Source of the DNA: Roseibium salinum
Lineage (GTDB): Bacteria > Pseudomonadota > Alphaproteobacteria > Rhizobiales > Stappiaceae
Reading direction: 5' to 3'
NCBI RefSeq assembly: GCF_026240905.1
Contig: NZ_JAPEVI010000003.1
Span: 1,364,001 to 1,428,000, forward strand
Length of the DNA: 64,000 nucleotides
Position 1 is the first letter of the stretch; each line of letters opens with the position of its first letter. The translations under genes and the position numbers were made by a program. Shown here in pieces: positions 53,521 through 63,545 of the stretch. The notes under the pieces were generated by a model that made no database searches, was not told the DNA's origin, and worked only from the letters and a program-made list of their open reading frames with translations.

Positions 53521-55407
53521 TTACGGCACCACTTTGACTGTCGTGGCGGTCGCCCGCAAGACCGGTACATCCCGCATTAGGTTTTCAAAGAACGGCTCCG
53601 CCTGCTTTTCCTGCCGCTTTGCCAGGGTCGAGGTGATATCCTTGCCGACCATGGCAATGACCAGACCGGTTTCTTCGACGGCGGTCTTGAGATTCAGCGG
53701 GATGACGAAACCTGCGCCGCCATCGTCCGTCTGGAGATACGGAGACAGGTTGGTGACCTCTCCCTTGCTGCCGACGAAAAGGAGCCCCAGTCCGCCGGTC
53801 GAGGGGTCATATCCGGAGATGCGACCGGCCATGCTTTCGCCGTTCGGGACGACCGTCCGCTGCATATCCAGGTGCAACTTGGTTTTCGCGCTGCCTTGAG
53901 GCGTCGCCCGCAAAAAGGCGATTGCCGGGCATTGTTCATCACTGACGAGGTTGACCTGGATCTTCGCTTCGAACCCCTGCGATTGGGTGAAATCGCTGTC
54001 AAAGGAGATGAAGGGCGGCGTTCTTGAGGCAAAGCCTTCGATTTCCGCTATGCGACTGGCGATCCTGACCGGCTGCAGATACATGCAGTCCCCTGCCTGG
54101 TAGCTGCTGACGAAATTCCGGATCCGATCTTCCGGCGCGACTTCTTCCGGCGGCTCTTCCCGTGCGGGTATGACCTCCGGCGGACCATCCTCGATTACCG
54201 GATCATCCGCGACAGGCGGCTGTCCGCCATTGCTTTCGTCCACCGGCTGCGTGGGGATTTCGGGAACGGTATTGGCCCCGGTTCCCGTCTCCGGTTTTGT
54301 GTCATCCGGTTGCAGATTGGTCGGCTTGATCGGTACGTCGGGCGCATTGTCCCGTGGAGGCGCCACCAGCACGGGCCGCTGCACGACCTCCGGCACATTC
54401 TGGCCGACCAGGAAATACACGCCGCCCGCTCCTGCACCTGCGAATCCCAACAAGGACAGCGCGACCAGGATCCGGCGGCCCCATCTTGCCGGTTGTTGAG
54501 GTTCGTCCAGTGCGGATTGCTCCGGCGATGGTCCTGACGGCCTGATGATGGTCTTGTCCGGCATCTGGCGCATCATCGGCGCCCCGAGGGTCCATTCCGC
54601 AATCTCCGCCATGGTGGCAGGCCTGTTCGCGGGATCGGGTTGCAGCATGGCTTCAAGCAAGGGCCGGAACCGGATGTCCATGCCTTCCAGAGAGGGGACG
54701 TGGCGGCGTTTGTCGACGATCTGCGCCTGGGTGCCGCCCATGTCGATCTGCTTACCGGTCAACGCCTCGGCGATCACCAGGCCGAGCGAATAGATATCGC
54801 TGCGGGCAGTGACCTTTCCGTCGAAAATGCCGACCTGTTCCGGAGAGACGTAGTTGATCTTGCCGGCAAAACCGTCGCCGATGATCGTCGGCCCGCCGGT
54901 ATTGGCCCTGGCAATTCCGAAGTCGATGATCTTCGCCTGACCGACATCATCGTTTTGCAGGATTATGTTGTCCGGTGAAAGATCGCGGTGAATGACCTCC
55001 CGGTCGTGGACAGCCTGGAGCGCGGAGGCCACCCGCTGAAGAAGCCGGTAGACGGCTTCCGGCTCCAGCGGACCGGCTTCAAGCCGTTGGCTGAGAGACG
55101 GCCCACTGACGAATTCCATCGCGAGATAGTAGATGCCGAGCGTCGGCTCCTTGGCAAAAACGAAGTAGTGCGTCAGCGCATCATGCTTCAGCTTGCGCAG
55201 GATCTTGGCTTCGCGTTTGAACAGGTCGAGGATCATTGGATCTCTGGCAAAGCTTGCCAGGAGCACCTTGATGGCGACCGGGTCGCCACTTTCCACGTCC
55301 CGTGCCCGGTAAACCGTGCCAATGCCGCCGTCGGCAATGTGCTCTTCAATCTCGTAAAGATTGTTCAGTCTCGTTCCCGCCGGCAGCAGATTGTCACCAG
55401 GCTTCAT
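53521..55407 (-). CDS. ppkA: T6SS-associated Ser/Thr protein kinase PpkA
   Basis: A 628-aa membrane kinase of the T6SS threonine-phosphorylation pathway, which activates secretion by phosphorylating Fha/TagH. The Hanks kinase domain covers about 17-275: Gly-rich ADGGIGTVYRA, Lys47 in VAIK, HRDLSPDN (Asp142) and IDFGIA (Asp162). One membrane helix (309-336) is followed by a Pro-rich linker and a periplasmic domain (~425-628) with Cys441 and Cys493. That domain is shared with the TonB-like protein. The gene overlaps pppA by four bases (ATGA). Confidence 0.92.
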   Translation of the reverse strand: MKPGDNLLPAGTRLNNLYEIEEHIADGGIGTVYRARDVESGDPVAIKVLLASFARDPMILDLFKREAKILRKLKHDALTHYFVFAKEPTLGIYYLAMEFVSGPSLSQRLEAGPLEPEAVYRLLQRVASALQAVHDREVIHRDLSPDNIILQNDDVGQAKIIDFGIARANTGGPTIIGDGFAGKINYVSPEQVGIFDGKVTARSDIYSLGLVIAEALTGKQIDMGGTQAQIVDKRRHVPSLEGMDIRFRPLLEAMLQPDPANRPATMAEIAEWTLGAPMMRQMPDKTIIRPSGPSPEQSALDEPQQPARWGRRILVALSLLGFAGAGAGGVYFLVGQNVPEVVQRPVLVAPPRDNAPDVPIKPTNLQPDDTKPETGTGANTVPEIPTQPVDESNGGQPPVADDPVIEDGPPEVIPAREEPPEEVAPEDRIRNFVSSYQAGDCMYLQPVRIASRIAEIEGFASRTPPFISFDSDFTQSQGFEAKIQVNLVSDEQCPAIAFLRATPQGSAKTKLHLDMQRTVVPNGESMAGRISGYDPSTGGLGLLFVGSKGEVTNLSPYLQTDDGGAGFVIPLNLKTAVEETGLVIAMVGKDITSTLAKRQEKQAEPFFENLMRDVPVLRATATTVKVVP

Positions 55408-56171
55408 CTGCTCGCTTCTCCTTCACCTGCGGAGACGCGGTCGATGTCCACGAGGACCACGGTCACGTTGTCCGTTCCCCCGCCATCCAAAGCTCCGTTC
55501 AAAAGGCTTTGCGCGGTGGCATTCTGAGCTCCGTTCATCAGGAACGTTCCTATCACCGTGTCGTCGAGATGTCCGGTCAAACCGTCCGAACACAGCAGAA
55601 ATCTGTCGCCCGGCCTGAGATTGCCGGAGACCATTTCCAGTTCCAGTTCAAGTCCGGAGCCAATGGCACGCGTGATCACGTGGCGCCGTGCGAAGGACCT
55701 GGCCTCTTCCGCCGTCAGAACATTCTGGTCGATCAGTTCCTGGGCTTCCGTGTGATCCGTCGTCAATTGCTCCAGATGTCCGTTGCGGAGCCGGTAGACC
55801 CGGCTGTCGCCGGCCCACACGCAAGCAAAGTTCGTTCCGTAGGTCAGCAGGGCCGCGATCGTCGTTCCCATCGCGCCGCCACCGGCTTTCTCGGCAGCGT
55901 TTTCAATCCGGTCCTTGGCCACGATTACGCGGCTCTCGAATTGTTCCAGAAGATCTTCCGCGCTGCGCGGCTGGGTGATGGTTGTCAGTGACTGTTTGAC
56001 CAGTCCGGAGGCTATCGCCCCGCCATTCATGCCGCCGGCGCCGTCCATGACGGCAAACACACCCTTGCCCTCATCGACATAATAGGCGTCCTGGTTTTCC
56101 TCCCGCACCCGTCCGACATGGGTGACCCCGACCGCATGTCCCCGAAAGGCTTCCTGTGCTCTTCCGATCAT
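55404..56171 (-). CDS. pppA: T6SS-associated PP2C phosphatase PppA
   Basis: A 255-aa PPM/PP2C-type phosphatase that reverses PpkA phosphorylation. Metal-binding motifs are ENQDAYY, VMDGAGGMNGG, VWAGDSRVYRL, LCSDGLTGHL and GGTDNVTVV. It is cytoplasmic. It overlaps tagF and ppkA by four bases each, so the three regulatory genes are translationally coupled. Confidence 0.92.
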   Translation of the reverse strand: MIGRAQEAFRGHAVGVTHVGRVREENQDAYYVDEGKGVFAVMDGAGGMNGGAIASGLVKQSLTTITQPRSAEDLLEQFESRVIVAKDRIENAAEKAGGGAMGTTIAALLTYGTNFACVWAGDSRVYRLRNGHLEQLTTDHTEAQELIDQNVLTAEEARSFARRHVITRAIGSGLELELEMVSGNLRPGDRFLLCSDGLTGHLDDTVIGTFLMNGAQNATAQSLLNGALDGGGTDNVTVVLVDIDRVSAGEGEASR

Positions 56172-56860
56172 GTCCGATTATCCTCCGGATGATACAGCCC
56201 ACGAGATTTCCCACCCTCTTCCTTCTCCTCGCCGGCCGAACCATAAGCATCCGGCAGTAAGAGCCAGCGAAAAGCGTTTGCGTCCGGCAGGCCGGAGCAT
56301 CTGAACGCGTAGTGCCCCTCCCCGGCCCGGCACCAGAAATCGGAGCGGACTTCACCTTCCGTCTCCGCCATCGCCGCAAGGTCCCCGTCCGTCTCGAGTT
56401 CCATTCGGCCCGATGCAGGAACGGGAAGATCGAGGCGGGCCACTGCCGTCTGGAACGCTTCAAGCGCGGCCCCGTCCTCCAGCACATTCAACAGTACCGT
56501 TTCAACCTCATCATACCAAGCATCCGCGGGCGCCGCGGCCACCCCGTCGGCATCGAAGGGTGCGACGATCGTCAGGGGAAACTCGCGCCCCACGCCGTCG
56601 ATGCTCGGCATGAGCGCCCCGGCAACCGCGCCGGTCAGCAATCCGCCGGTCTCACAAGGCGACAGCCGGAACCGCCAGACCGGCATGGTCATGTAGGCAT
56701 CCTTCCAGGTGTCCTTCAGGTCCAGCCTGGACTGTGCGAGTCCCTTGAGAAGAAACGCCTCCCACAGTCTCAGGAACCCGGCCGGGCATGCCCGGGTTAC
56801 AAAGTCCGCCCGGGCCGGCAACTTGCCGAAATAGCCGGGGCGTCCGGAAGAGATTGCCAT
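56168..56860 (-). CDS. tagF: T6SS accessory protein TagF (ImpM)
   Basis: A 230-aa TagF/ImpM/SciT family protein. The N-terminus GYFGKLPARADFVTRACPAGFLRLWEAFL is diagnostic, followed by PVWRFRLSPCETGGLLTGAVAGALMPSIDGVGREFPLTI. TagF represses T6SS posttranslationally through Fha in systems studied. In some alphaproteobacteria tagF and pppA are fused; here they are separate but overlapping. The start is three bases after the tssM stop. Confidence 0.92.
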   Translation of the reverse strand: MAISSGRPGYFGKLPARADFVTRACPAGFLRLWEAFLLKGLAQSRLDLKDTWKDAYMTMPVWRFRLSPCETGGLLTGAVAGALMPSIDGVGREFPLTIVAPFDADGVAAAPADAWYDEVETVLLNVLEDGAALEAFQTAVARLDLPVPASGRMELETDGDLAAMAETEGEVRSDFWCRAGEGHYAFRCSGLPDANAFRWLLLPDAYGSAGEEKEEGGKSRGLYHPEDNRT

Positions 56861-56863
56861 CGC

Positions 56864-59800
56864 CTAAAAGCTCGTCGGGCAGCTGAAGTCGCCCACGGCA
56901 GACAGGAAAAACGGATTCGGTTTCGTTCGGAGCGTAATTGTGAACGCAACCTGACGACCGCCGAGGGTTTCCCGGACAACGAATTTGTTGGGATCGGAAC
57001 TGACCCGGTTGGACTGGATAAACCTGTAGAACGCCCAGTCCCCATGGATCTCCTGACGGGACCTGTATCCCGGCACTTCAGGCTGGATCACCAGAACCAC
57101 ACGTGGTGTCGCCGTGTTGCTCGGCCAGTCGAAACTGGCAGGCAACGGTTCGATCTCCGCGTTGAAGCCGGGCCCGCGTGTTACCAGAACGAGGTTGCCG
57201 TTGACCTCGAGACTGGCGGCATCCGCCTGTTGCGACAGCGCACGGGGCACGACCTGGAGGCCGATTGACGGGAAGGCATTACCCGTGGGGAAAAAGGCCT
57301 GTCTGATCAGATCGGCTCTTTCGAACTGACGCAGGGTGGCATTCGACAGACGGTCGGACTGCGCGACCCCGGCTTCCAGCTCCAGGGCTTCGTGGACGTA
57401 TCGACGAGAGCCTTGAGATTTTCGTCAAAAAACCGCTGCATGATTCCGCTGGGTGAAAACAGCTTGGCGAATTCCGTCATCGGCACTTCCGAACGGCCGT
57501 TCGCGAACGGGTAGTTGCGCGCGACGATCCGCTGGCATTCACCGACCACCTGCGATTTCAGCTTCTCGTTGAGCTGCGTGATCGACGTTTCCTTGTACTC
57601 CTCGTCAAACTCCTTCGCCGCCTGCAGGATCAGATCGTCGAACGGATTGGGAAACCGTGTCGCGTTGCTCCGGAGGAGCGATGCCTGGATCTGAACATTG
57701 GAATTTGCCGTTTCGCTCTGCAGCGGGTTGTTGGCAACCACCAGCAAGTTGTCGAGAATGTTCTTGAAATTGACCAGAAGCGCGTCGATCTTGCGATTGT
57801 TTTCCCCCTCAACAAGCACGTGATAGGGCCGGAAATGGTCCTCGATGGCCTTGCCGGGAACGACCTGCGGGCCACCGCTGTCAGCGCTTCCGAGCGCTCC
57901 CGAAAGACCGTCCGGCGCCAGCGCCTTGAGACCTGCCTCCAGACCGATACGTTTCAGGCCGCCCGACGAGATCCAGCACATAGCGCTGGAAGACCTTCTG
58001 GGCCGCATCCGAGCCCGCATCCTGTGCGTTGCCCGAGGACACTGAATCGGACAGCTGGTCGCTGGTCAGATCCTGCGTCAGGAGCGTTTCGCGGCGAATG
58101 CTTTCCAGAAGCTGGACGACCGGCGAAGTCGGTGCGGAGACCGCCTGCAATGTCGTGTAAAGCGGCTTGTCGTCGCGCATGGACCGGAACTTGAGGTTTG
58201 AGAGCGCCTCCTCCCAGGCCTCGATGAAATCGCGGGTGTAAAGTTCAAGGATTTCCGAGGGCAGCGACTGGTACTGATCCGTGATCGCGTCGGCTTCGGC
58301 AATCTCGCCAAAGACCCATTTGTCACGCTCAAGCTCCTCCCGGATGCCGGCAAGATTGGGTAGAACGGACAGGTGGAAGCCCGAATACGTGAAGAACTTG
58401 TCGACGGTCACGGTGTCGAGCGTGTCGCCGTTCACTGTCTCGAAGACAGTCTCCATATCCGGACCGCCCCGCTGTTCCGCGATCCAGTTTTCACTCGCGA
58501 GACCTTTCGACCGGGATTTCAGAAGGGCGTATCCCCGTTCGGCGACACTGACCCTGGCGAGCTCCCGCTGGACCTCGGCAACCAGAACGCCGTCGAGCTG
58601 ACTGGTCAGCACGTTGCCGCCGAAGTCGAGATCGAGCATCGCCTCGATGTGATTGTTCAGCTCGTTGCGCAGAATTTCGCCCTGTGGGCCGGGGAAGCTC
58701 TGCAGGAAGTCCGCCCTGAAGGAATTCTTGATCTGATCCTTGTCGATCTCCGGCGCGTCACCCGCAACCATGCGGTAGAGCTTGGCAAGATTGTACAGCG
58801 TATCGATATCCTGGCCACCCGGTCCCGTCCGGTTGTCAAGCACGTCTGTCATCTGCTCCTCGATCCTGAGAAGCAGGCGCGGTCGAAGCAGGCGCTCCAG
58901 TCCGCTGCGATAGGACGTGACACCCGCGGCTTCCAGGCGTTCGCGCTGGCTGAGACCGAATTGCTCGGTCAGCGGAGTCGGGTTGTTGCGGCTGTCATAT
59001 CCGGCCGGCAAGCCCCTCAGCAGCGACAGGATGTAAGCTGCATCGCGCAGGCTGTCATCGCGTACGATCCGCTGATCCAGGACACCCTCGCCCTCGGCGC
59101 TGACAGCCGCGACGGCTTTGGCCGTTTCGTCGATCAGGGCCCTGTTGTTGAGATAGCTGATCGTCCACAAACTGCCGAGGCCAATGGCAACGAGCGCAAT
59201 GGCGGCATAGGCTCCCATGCGCGCGGCCGTGGCCATCCTGACGACCTGTCGGTTGTGCGTGACCCAACCGGCTTCCCCTATGATCACCTTGTTCAAAAGG
59301 TCCCTGAGGAAATAGCTCTTGCCCTGGCCTGACAGCGCGGCCGCCTGATAGGCGGTGCCGAAGGCCTGGCTCATGGAGCCGATCACCCGGTCGATGGCGG
59401 TTCCGGTCTGCGTGCCGGAGGTGAAATAGAAGCCGCGCAGGACGGCGTTGGGATAATAGCGGCTCGGCTCGAAGACCGCGTTCAGAAAGCCGGTGATCCG
59501 GCTCCTGAGGGCCGCGACCTGGGTCGGAAAGCCGTAGAGCATCAACCGGGCACGCGGGTCCGGTTCTTCCTGCAGCCGGTCCGCCATCTCCTCGTTGAGA
59601 CGCTCAACGAGGAGGTCGAACTCGGCGGGCGCCTCGGCGACCATGTTCTTGGTCTTCTCGCGGGTCTGGAACGTCGCGCCCCAGACAAGATTGCGCCGGC
59701 TTTCCGGATAGGAGCCGAAGAATTCCATGAACCCGGCGACGGTGTCCGCCTTGGTGAAGATGACATAGACCGGGAAATCGATCTTCAGGGTTTTGTAGAG

Positions 59801-60514
59801 TTCGATCAGGCGGGCCCTGATCGCGTCGGTGTGCAGTTTCAGGTCCGCGTCCGACAGCGTCATCAGGTCTTCCAGGCTGATCGACACCATCACCCCGTTG
59901 ACCGGCTGGCGCGGCCGGGCCTTGCGCAGGATCTTCAGGAAACCCAGCCAGGCTTCCCGGTCCTGTTCGGCATCTGAATCATGCGTCGTGTAGCGTCCGG
60001 CCGTATCGATCAGGACGGCATTTTCCGCAAACCACCAGTCGCAGTAGCGCGTACCGCCGAGGCCTTCAATCTTCTGCGCTTCGCCCTTGCCGCGGGAATT
60101 GGCGAATTTCAGGCCCGAGTGCATCAGAGCCGTGGTCTTGCCCGCACCCGGCGGGCCGATCATCAGATACCAGGGAAGATCGTAAAGATAGGTGCGCGTG
60201 TTGCCGCTGGCGGACTTCAGTGTCTTGAGCGCGTCTTTCATGCGCTCCGACATGATCTGAAGATCCTCATCGCTGGCCTTCGGCTGCATGATTTCCCGCT
60301 CGAGCGCACGGTTTGCAGCGACGCGCTTGTATATGCGGTAGACCTGCCAGCCACCGATGGTCAGGAGGAAAAACAACGCCAGGAGCAATCGCACCCAGAG
60401 CGGCTCGAACGGACGCACGCCGGCAATCGCCAGGAAGGGGCCGCCAAACCAGATCAGAGCGATCAGGGCAAGAATGCCTATCGCGATTGCCGTTATTCCG
60501 AGCCAGAATTTCAT
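56864..60514 (-). CDS. tssM: T6SS membrane complex protein TssM (IcmF), with two apparent frameshifts
   Basis: An IcmF-type inner-membrane protein of about 1,216 aa when the frame is corrected. N-terminal helices (residues ~5-60), a cytoplasmic NTPase-like domain with Walker A GPPGAGKTT, a third helix near ~430 (AAIALVAIGLGSLWTISYL) and a long periplasmic part are visible. The frame breaks near 57965 (an extra G: YVLDLV should run into GGLKRIGLEAG) and near 57370 (one missing G: SWKPG should run into VAQSDRLSNATLRQFERA). Both are in short G runs. With TssL and TssJ it anchors the secretion tail. Confidence 0.9.
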
Positions 60515-60552
60515 AGATAAAGCCTTGTACTGCGGTTGCCCCGGAGTTGACC

Positions 60553-62154
60553 CTAGTTGTTAATCACCAGCCCTTCGGACGCCGGCTTCAGAAAGACTTC
60601 CACCCGGCGGTTCAGCGCCTTGCCTTCCCGGCTCGTGTTTGGCGCGATCGGCTCATCCGCTCCGCGCCCTTCCACCTCGACCCGGTCGGGTTCGCGCAGG
60701 ATCGACTGCATGACACCGGCCACCGACTTCGCCCTTTCAACCGACAGGTGCCAGTTGGTCGGGAAGCGCGGGTTGTTGCGGATCGGGTCGCTGTCCGTGT
60801 GGCCGACCACGAGGATCTCGCCGCCCACCTCGTCAAGCGTCTGCGCAACCTGTTCCACCAGAAGCTGGAACTCCGGCCGCAGGGTTGCCGCGGCGACGTC
60901 GAACTGGGCGCGCATGCGCAACATGATCGCGGGACCAGCCTGCGAAATTTCCAGGCCTTCCAGCCCGGCCAGCTGTGCGGTGACCTGGTCGATGGGCGCG
61001 TTGTCCGGCTGTGGCGGTGCCGGGGGCGGTTTCGGCTGATACCCCTCGCGCGCCAATTCGACCGGTCCGGTCGGGTAAAGAGCCGCGGCACGGCTGGCAA
61101 TCACCTCGCTGCCGCTTGAAAGCAGCAGCATCAGCGTGACGTAGCCGCCAAGCAGCAAGGCGCCCGCAACCGCGGCAACGGACCAGATGGGAACGGAAAA
61201 GCCCGTGCGCTTCTGAGACAGCTCCAGTCCGCGCCAATGCGGGGAAAGATCATCTCCCGGACGCGGGCGAACCCGCCTCAGGATCTCGTGCAGGTCCCGG
61301 CGCTCCCGCTCCAGCCCCTGCTGCCCGCCCTGGATGGCGCGGTACTTGCCGTAGAAGCCGAGCGACAGGCAGGCATGCATGACTTCGAGAACGCCATAGT
61401 TCCGGCCGGGGTCCTGCTTCGCCTTTTCCAGCAGCTGGAAAAACTCGACGCCGCCGGTTGCCTGTCCGAAGAACTGGGTCAGCATGGAATACTGCGTCCA
61501 CTGATGCCGGCCGGCCGTGGGAAGGTTCTGGACGATATCGTCGGATGTGGCGCAAAGCGCATAGGCGGCCGAGCGGATCTGGTCGTCGGTAATGCCGGCG
61601 TTGCGCAGCTCCTTCTCGAAGGTCTTGATGGAATTGTAGACGTCCCGCATCAATGCATCGAACTGCTCGGCGGTCATCGTCAGGTGCAACCGGCCCAGAA
61701 GCAGCAGGAGCGGGGCGGCCGCGCGGGAAATCGGATTCCGGTTGGCCACGCGGATCTGGTTGATGTCCGGCGTCTGCGCCAGCTGTCCCGTCCCTCGAGG
61801 CGTAGACGCCTGGGGGCCCGGAGCCGCTTGCTGTGGCGGTGGCGCCGACTGGTAGGCAGGCGGCGGCCTTCGCAGGTCCGGCGCCTCCTGCTGGCCGTAC
61901 TCATATCCCGCCGGCGTGGGAGCATAGGGGTCTTGGCCCGACCCGCTTCCGCTCTGCCACGGATCCGGCGCGCTGGCCGGGCGCGATGGCTGGGGCGCCT
62001 GTCCGGGCGCAGCATGGGGCGGCGCGGGAGGATAGGCAGGCTGTTGCGGCGCTCCGCCAGGCTGCGTTTCGCTCCAACGGCCGCCCGGATTTGGCCGGAC
62101 GATCGTTTTGCCCTTGCGCTTGGAGACGCCAAAGGGATCGTCATTTTCGGCCAT
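60553..62154 (-). CDS. tssL: T6SS protein TssL (DotU) with C-terminal OmpA domain
   Basis: A 533-aa protein. A Pro/Gln-rich N-terminus (~1-125) leads into the DotU domain (~135-310, with AAPLLLLLGRL, FEKELRNAGITDDQIRSAAYALCATSDD and FFQLLEKAKQDP) and one membrane helix (~325-345). A C-terminal OmpA-like peptidoglycan-binding domain follows (VVGHTDSDPIRNNPRFPTNWHLSVERA...RRVEVFL). This extended TssL both joins the membrane complex and anchors it to the wall. It overlaps tssK by one base. Confidence 0.93.
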   Translation of the reverse strand: MAENDDPFGVSKRKGKTIVRPNPGGRWSETQPGGAPQQPAYPPAPPHAAPGQAPQPSRPASAPDPWQSGSGSGQDPYAPTPAGYEYGQQEAPDLRRPPPAYQSAPPPQQAAPGPQASTPRGTGQLAQTPDINQIRVANRNPISRAAAPLLLLLGRLHLTMTAEQFDALMRDVYNSIKTFEKELRNAGITDDQIRSAAYALCATSDDIVQNLPTAGRHQWTQYSMLTQFFGQATGGVEFFQLLEKAKQDPGRNYGVLEVMHACLSLGFYGKYRAIQGGQQGLERERRDLHEILRRVRPRPGDDLSPHWRGLELSQKRTGFSVPIWSVAAVAGALLLGGYVTLMLLLSSGSEVIASRAAALYPTGPVELAREGYQPKPPPAPPQPDNAPIDQVTAQLAGLEGLEISQAGPAIMLRMRAQFDVAAATLRPEFQLLVEQVAQTLDEVGGEILVVGHTDSDPIRNNPRFPTNWHLSVERAKSVAGVMQSILREPDRVEVEGRGADEPIAPNTSREGKALNRRVEVFLKPASEGLVINN

Positions 62155-63488
62155 CAGCGGCCCTCCCGGATAGCATAGAATTCAAGCTGCAGATCCGGCC
62201 AGTTGCCGGAAAACTGCAGACCGATCGCCGAATCCTGGCTGAACTCGCGCCAGAGCGGCGTCGTCTTGTCGAGCCTGAAATAGACGCGATCCGTCAAGGC
62301 ACGGATCTGTGCCGGCGGGACAGGCATGTGGATCAGAGGAATGCCCGGCAGGTTGGAATAGACGATCTGGCGCATCTGGCTGAACGGCCCGACCTTGAAG
62401 AGGCGCGGAAACTCCGTCTGGATCTCCGTCAGCGGCCTGCGGGCGGCAACTTCGATCACGAAGCTGGCCTGGGAGAACAGGTTGCGATCGACAATCGTCG
62501 ATTTGAAAGCGTTCGGAGCAAGCTGCTCCAGCGGCAGCCGGATCGCCCGCCGGTCGTAGCCTGCGGACAGGAAAGCCTGGATGTCTGCCAACAAGGGTTT
62601 GAAGATGTCGTGCAGCTTGTCGTGGTCGTACACCGGATAGTTCCGCGCCCGGCGTTCATCGGTCGCGAAGGTCGCCAGTTCGCCGGCCAGCTGCAGAAAT
62701 TCCGAATAGACCCGTTCGGGATGCACATAAGCGGATTTGCGCAGGTGCATCAGCAGCGGATGGGTGCGGTTGAGCAACTGCAAGGTCAGGTAATCGAAAT
62801 TCTGCAGGCCGCCGCCGGCCGATGTGTCCGCCGCATAGCGCGCCAATTCACTGAGCTTGCGCTCCACCCAGCCGATGACGGAGTCGATCCAGCCGGTCAC
62901 CACCGGGTGCACATGGCAGGCCAGAACCGGCGGTGCGAAAGTGCCGTCCGTGATGACGATCCGGTCCTTGATCTCCGTGATGCGGGCAACCGGCAGACAT
63001 ACATGCCCGGGATGCGGCGTCGAGCGGATCGAGTACATGAGGCGCGGATGGGCGACGTCGATTTCCTCCTCCTGCCGGATCGAAGAGGTCGAATCGATGA
63101 TCGTCTCGCGGCCCTGAAGATAGCGCGTGGCCGCATCGTCGCGCCCGTTGGCCACCTCAACCGCATTGACGGTGGTCTCGGGAATGCCCAGCCAGACGAT
63201 CTGGCCCGCAGCATCTTCCGGAACGTCGATCGCCGGAGGCGGCGTGCCGTCCGCGGGGAAGTTGAACACGGTGCCATCGGGAAAGATGCCGCGGCCGTGG
63301 CGCAGTGCGAAGCGGCATTGCTGACCGACATCCTTGTCGATCGCGAAATCGGCAAAGCCCCAGGGATAGGGAGAGGCAAGCCTTACCCTTTCATCCAGCA
63401 GGTGCTCCAGATAGCGGTCGCTTTGCTGGAGGTGATGCGGCCGCAAAAACAGGCCCTCGGTCCATGCAACCTTGCTATACCACGACAT
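62154..63488 (-). CDS. tssK: T6SS baseplate protein TssK (ImpJ/VasE)
   Basis: A 444-aa baseplate connector that links the baseplate to the TssLM membrane complex. The N-terminus KVAWTEGLFLRPHHLQQSDRYLEHLLDERV is diagnostic. The RPLTEIQTEFPRLFKVGP and NLPGIPLIHMPVPPAQI segments near the C-terminus are also conserved. It lies 57 bases after tagH and directly before tssL. Confidence 0.94.
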   Translation of the reverse strand: MSWYSKVAWTEGLFLRPHHLQQSDRYLEHLLDERVRLASPYPWGFADFAIDKDVGQQCRFALRHGRGIFPDGTVFNFPADGTPPPAIDVPEDAAGQIVWLGIPETTVNAVEVANGRDDAATRYLQGRETIIDSTSSIRQEEEIDVAHPRLMYSIRSTPHPGHVCLPVARITEIKDRIVITDGTFAPPVLACHVHPVVTGWIDSVIGWVERKLSELARYAADTSAGGGLQNFDYLTLQLLNRTHPLLMHLRKSAYVHPERVYSEFLQLAGELATFATDERRARNYPVYDHDKLHDIFKPLLADIQAFLSAGYDRRAIRLPLEQLAPNAFKSTIVDRNLFSQASFVIEVAARRPLTEIQTEFPRLFKVGPFSQMRQIVYSNLPGIPLIHMPVPPAQIRALTDRVYFRLDKTTPLWREFSQDSAIGLQFSGNWPDLQLEFYAIREGR

Positions 63489-63545
63489 TAAGGCACTGCT
63501 CCCTTACTCGTAAGCGCTCGCGCGCCCGTCAAATCTCAAAACGTT

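Noticed and set aside
60553..62178. Long plus-strand open frames opposite the T6SS genes (also opposite the GT39, AapM and M81 genes)
   Set aside because: They are high-GC shadow frames; the minus-strand genes have clear domains and operon overlaps.
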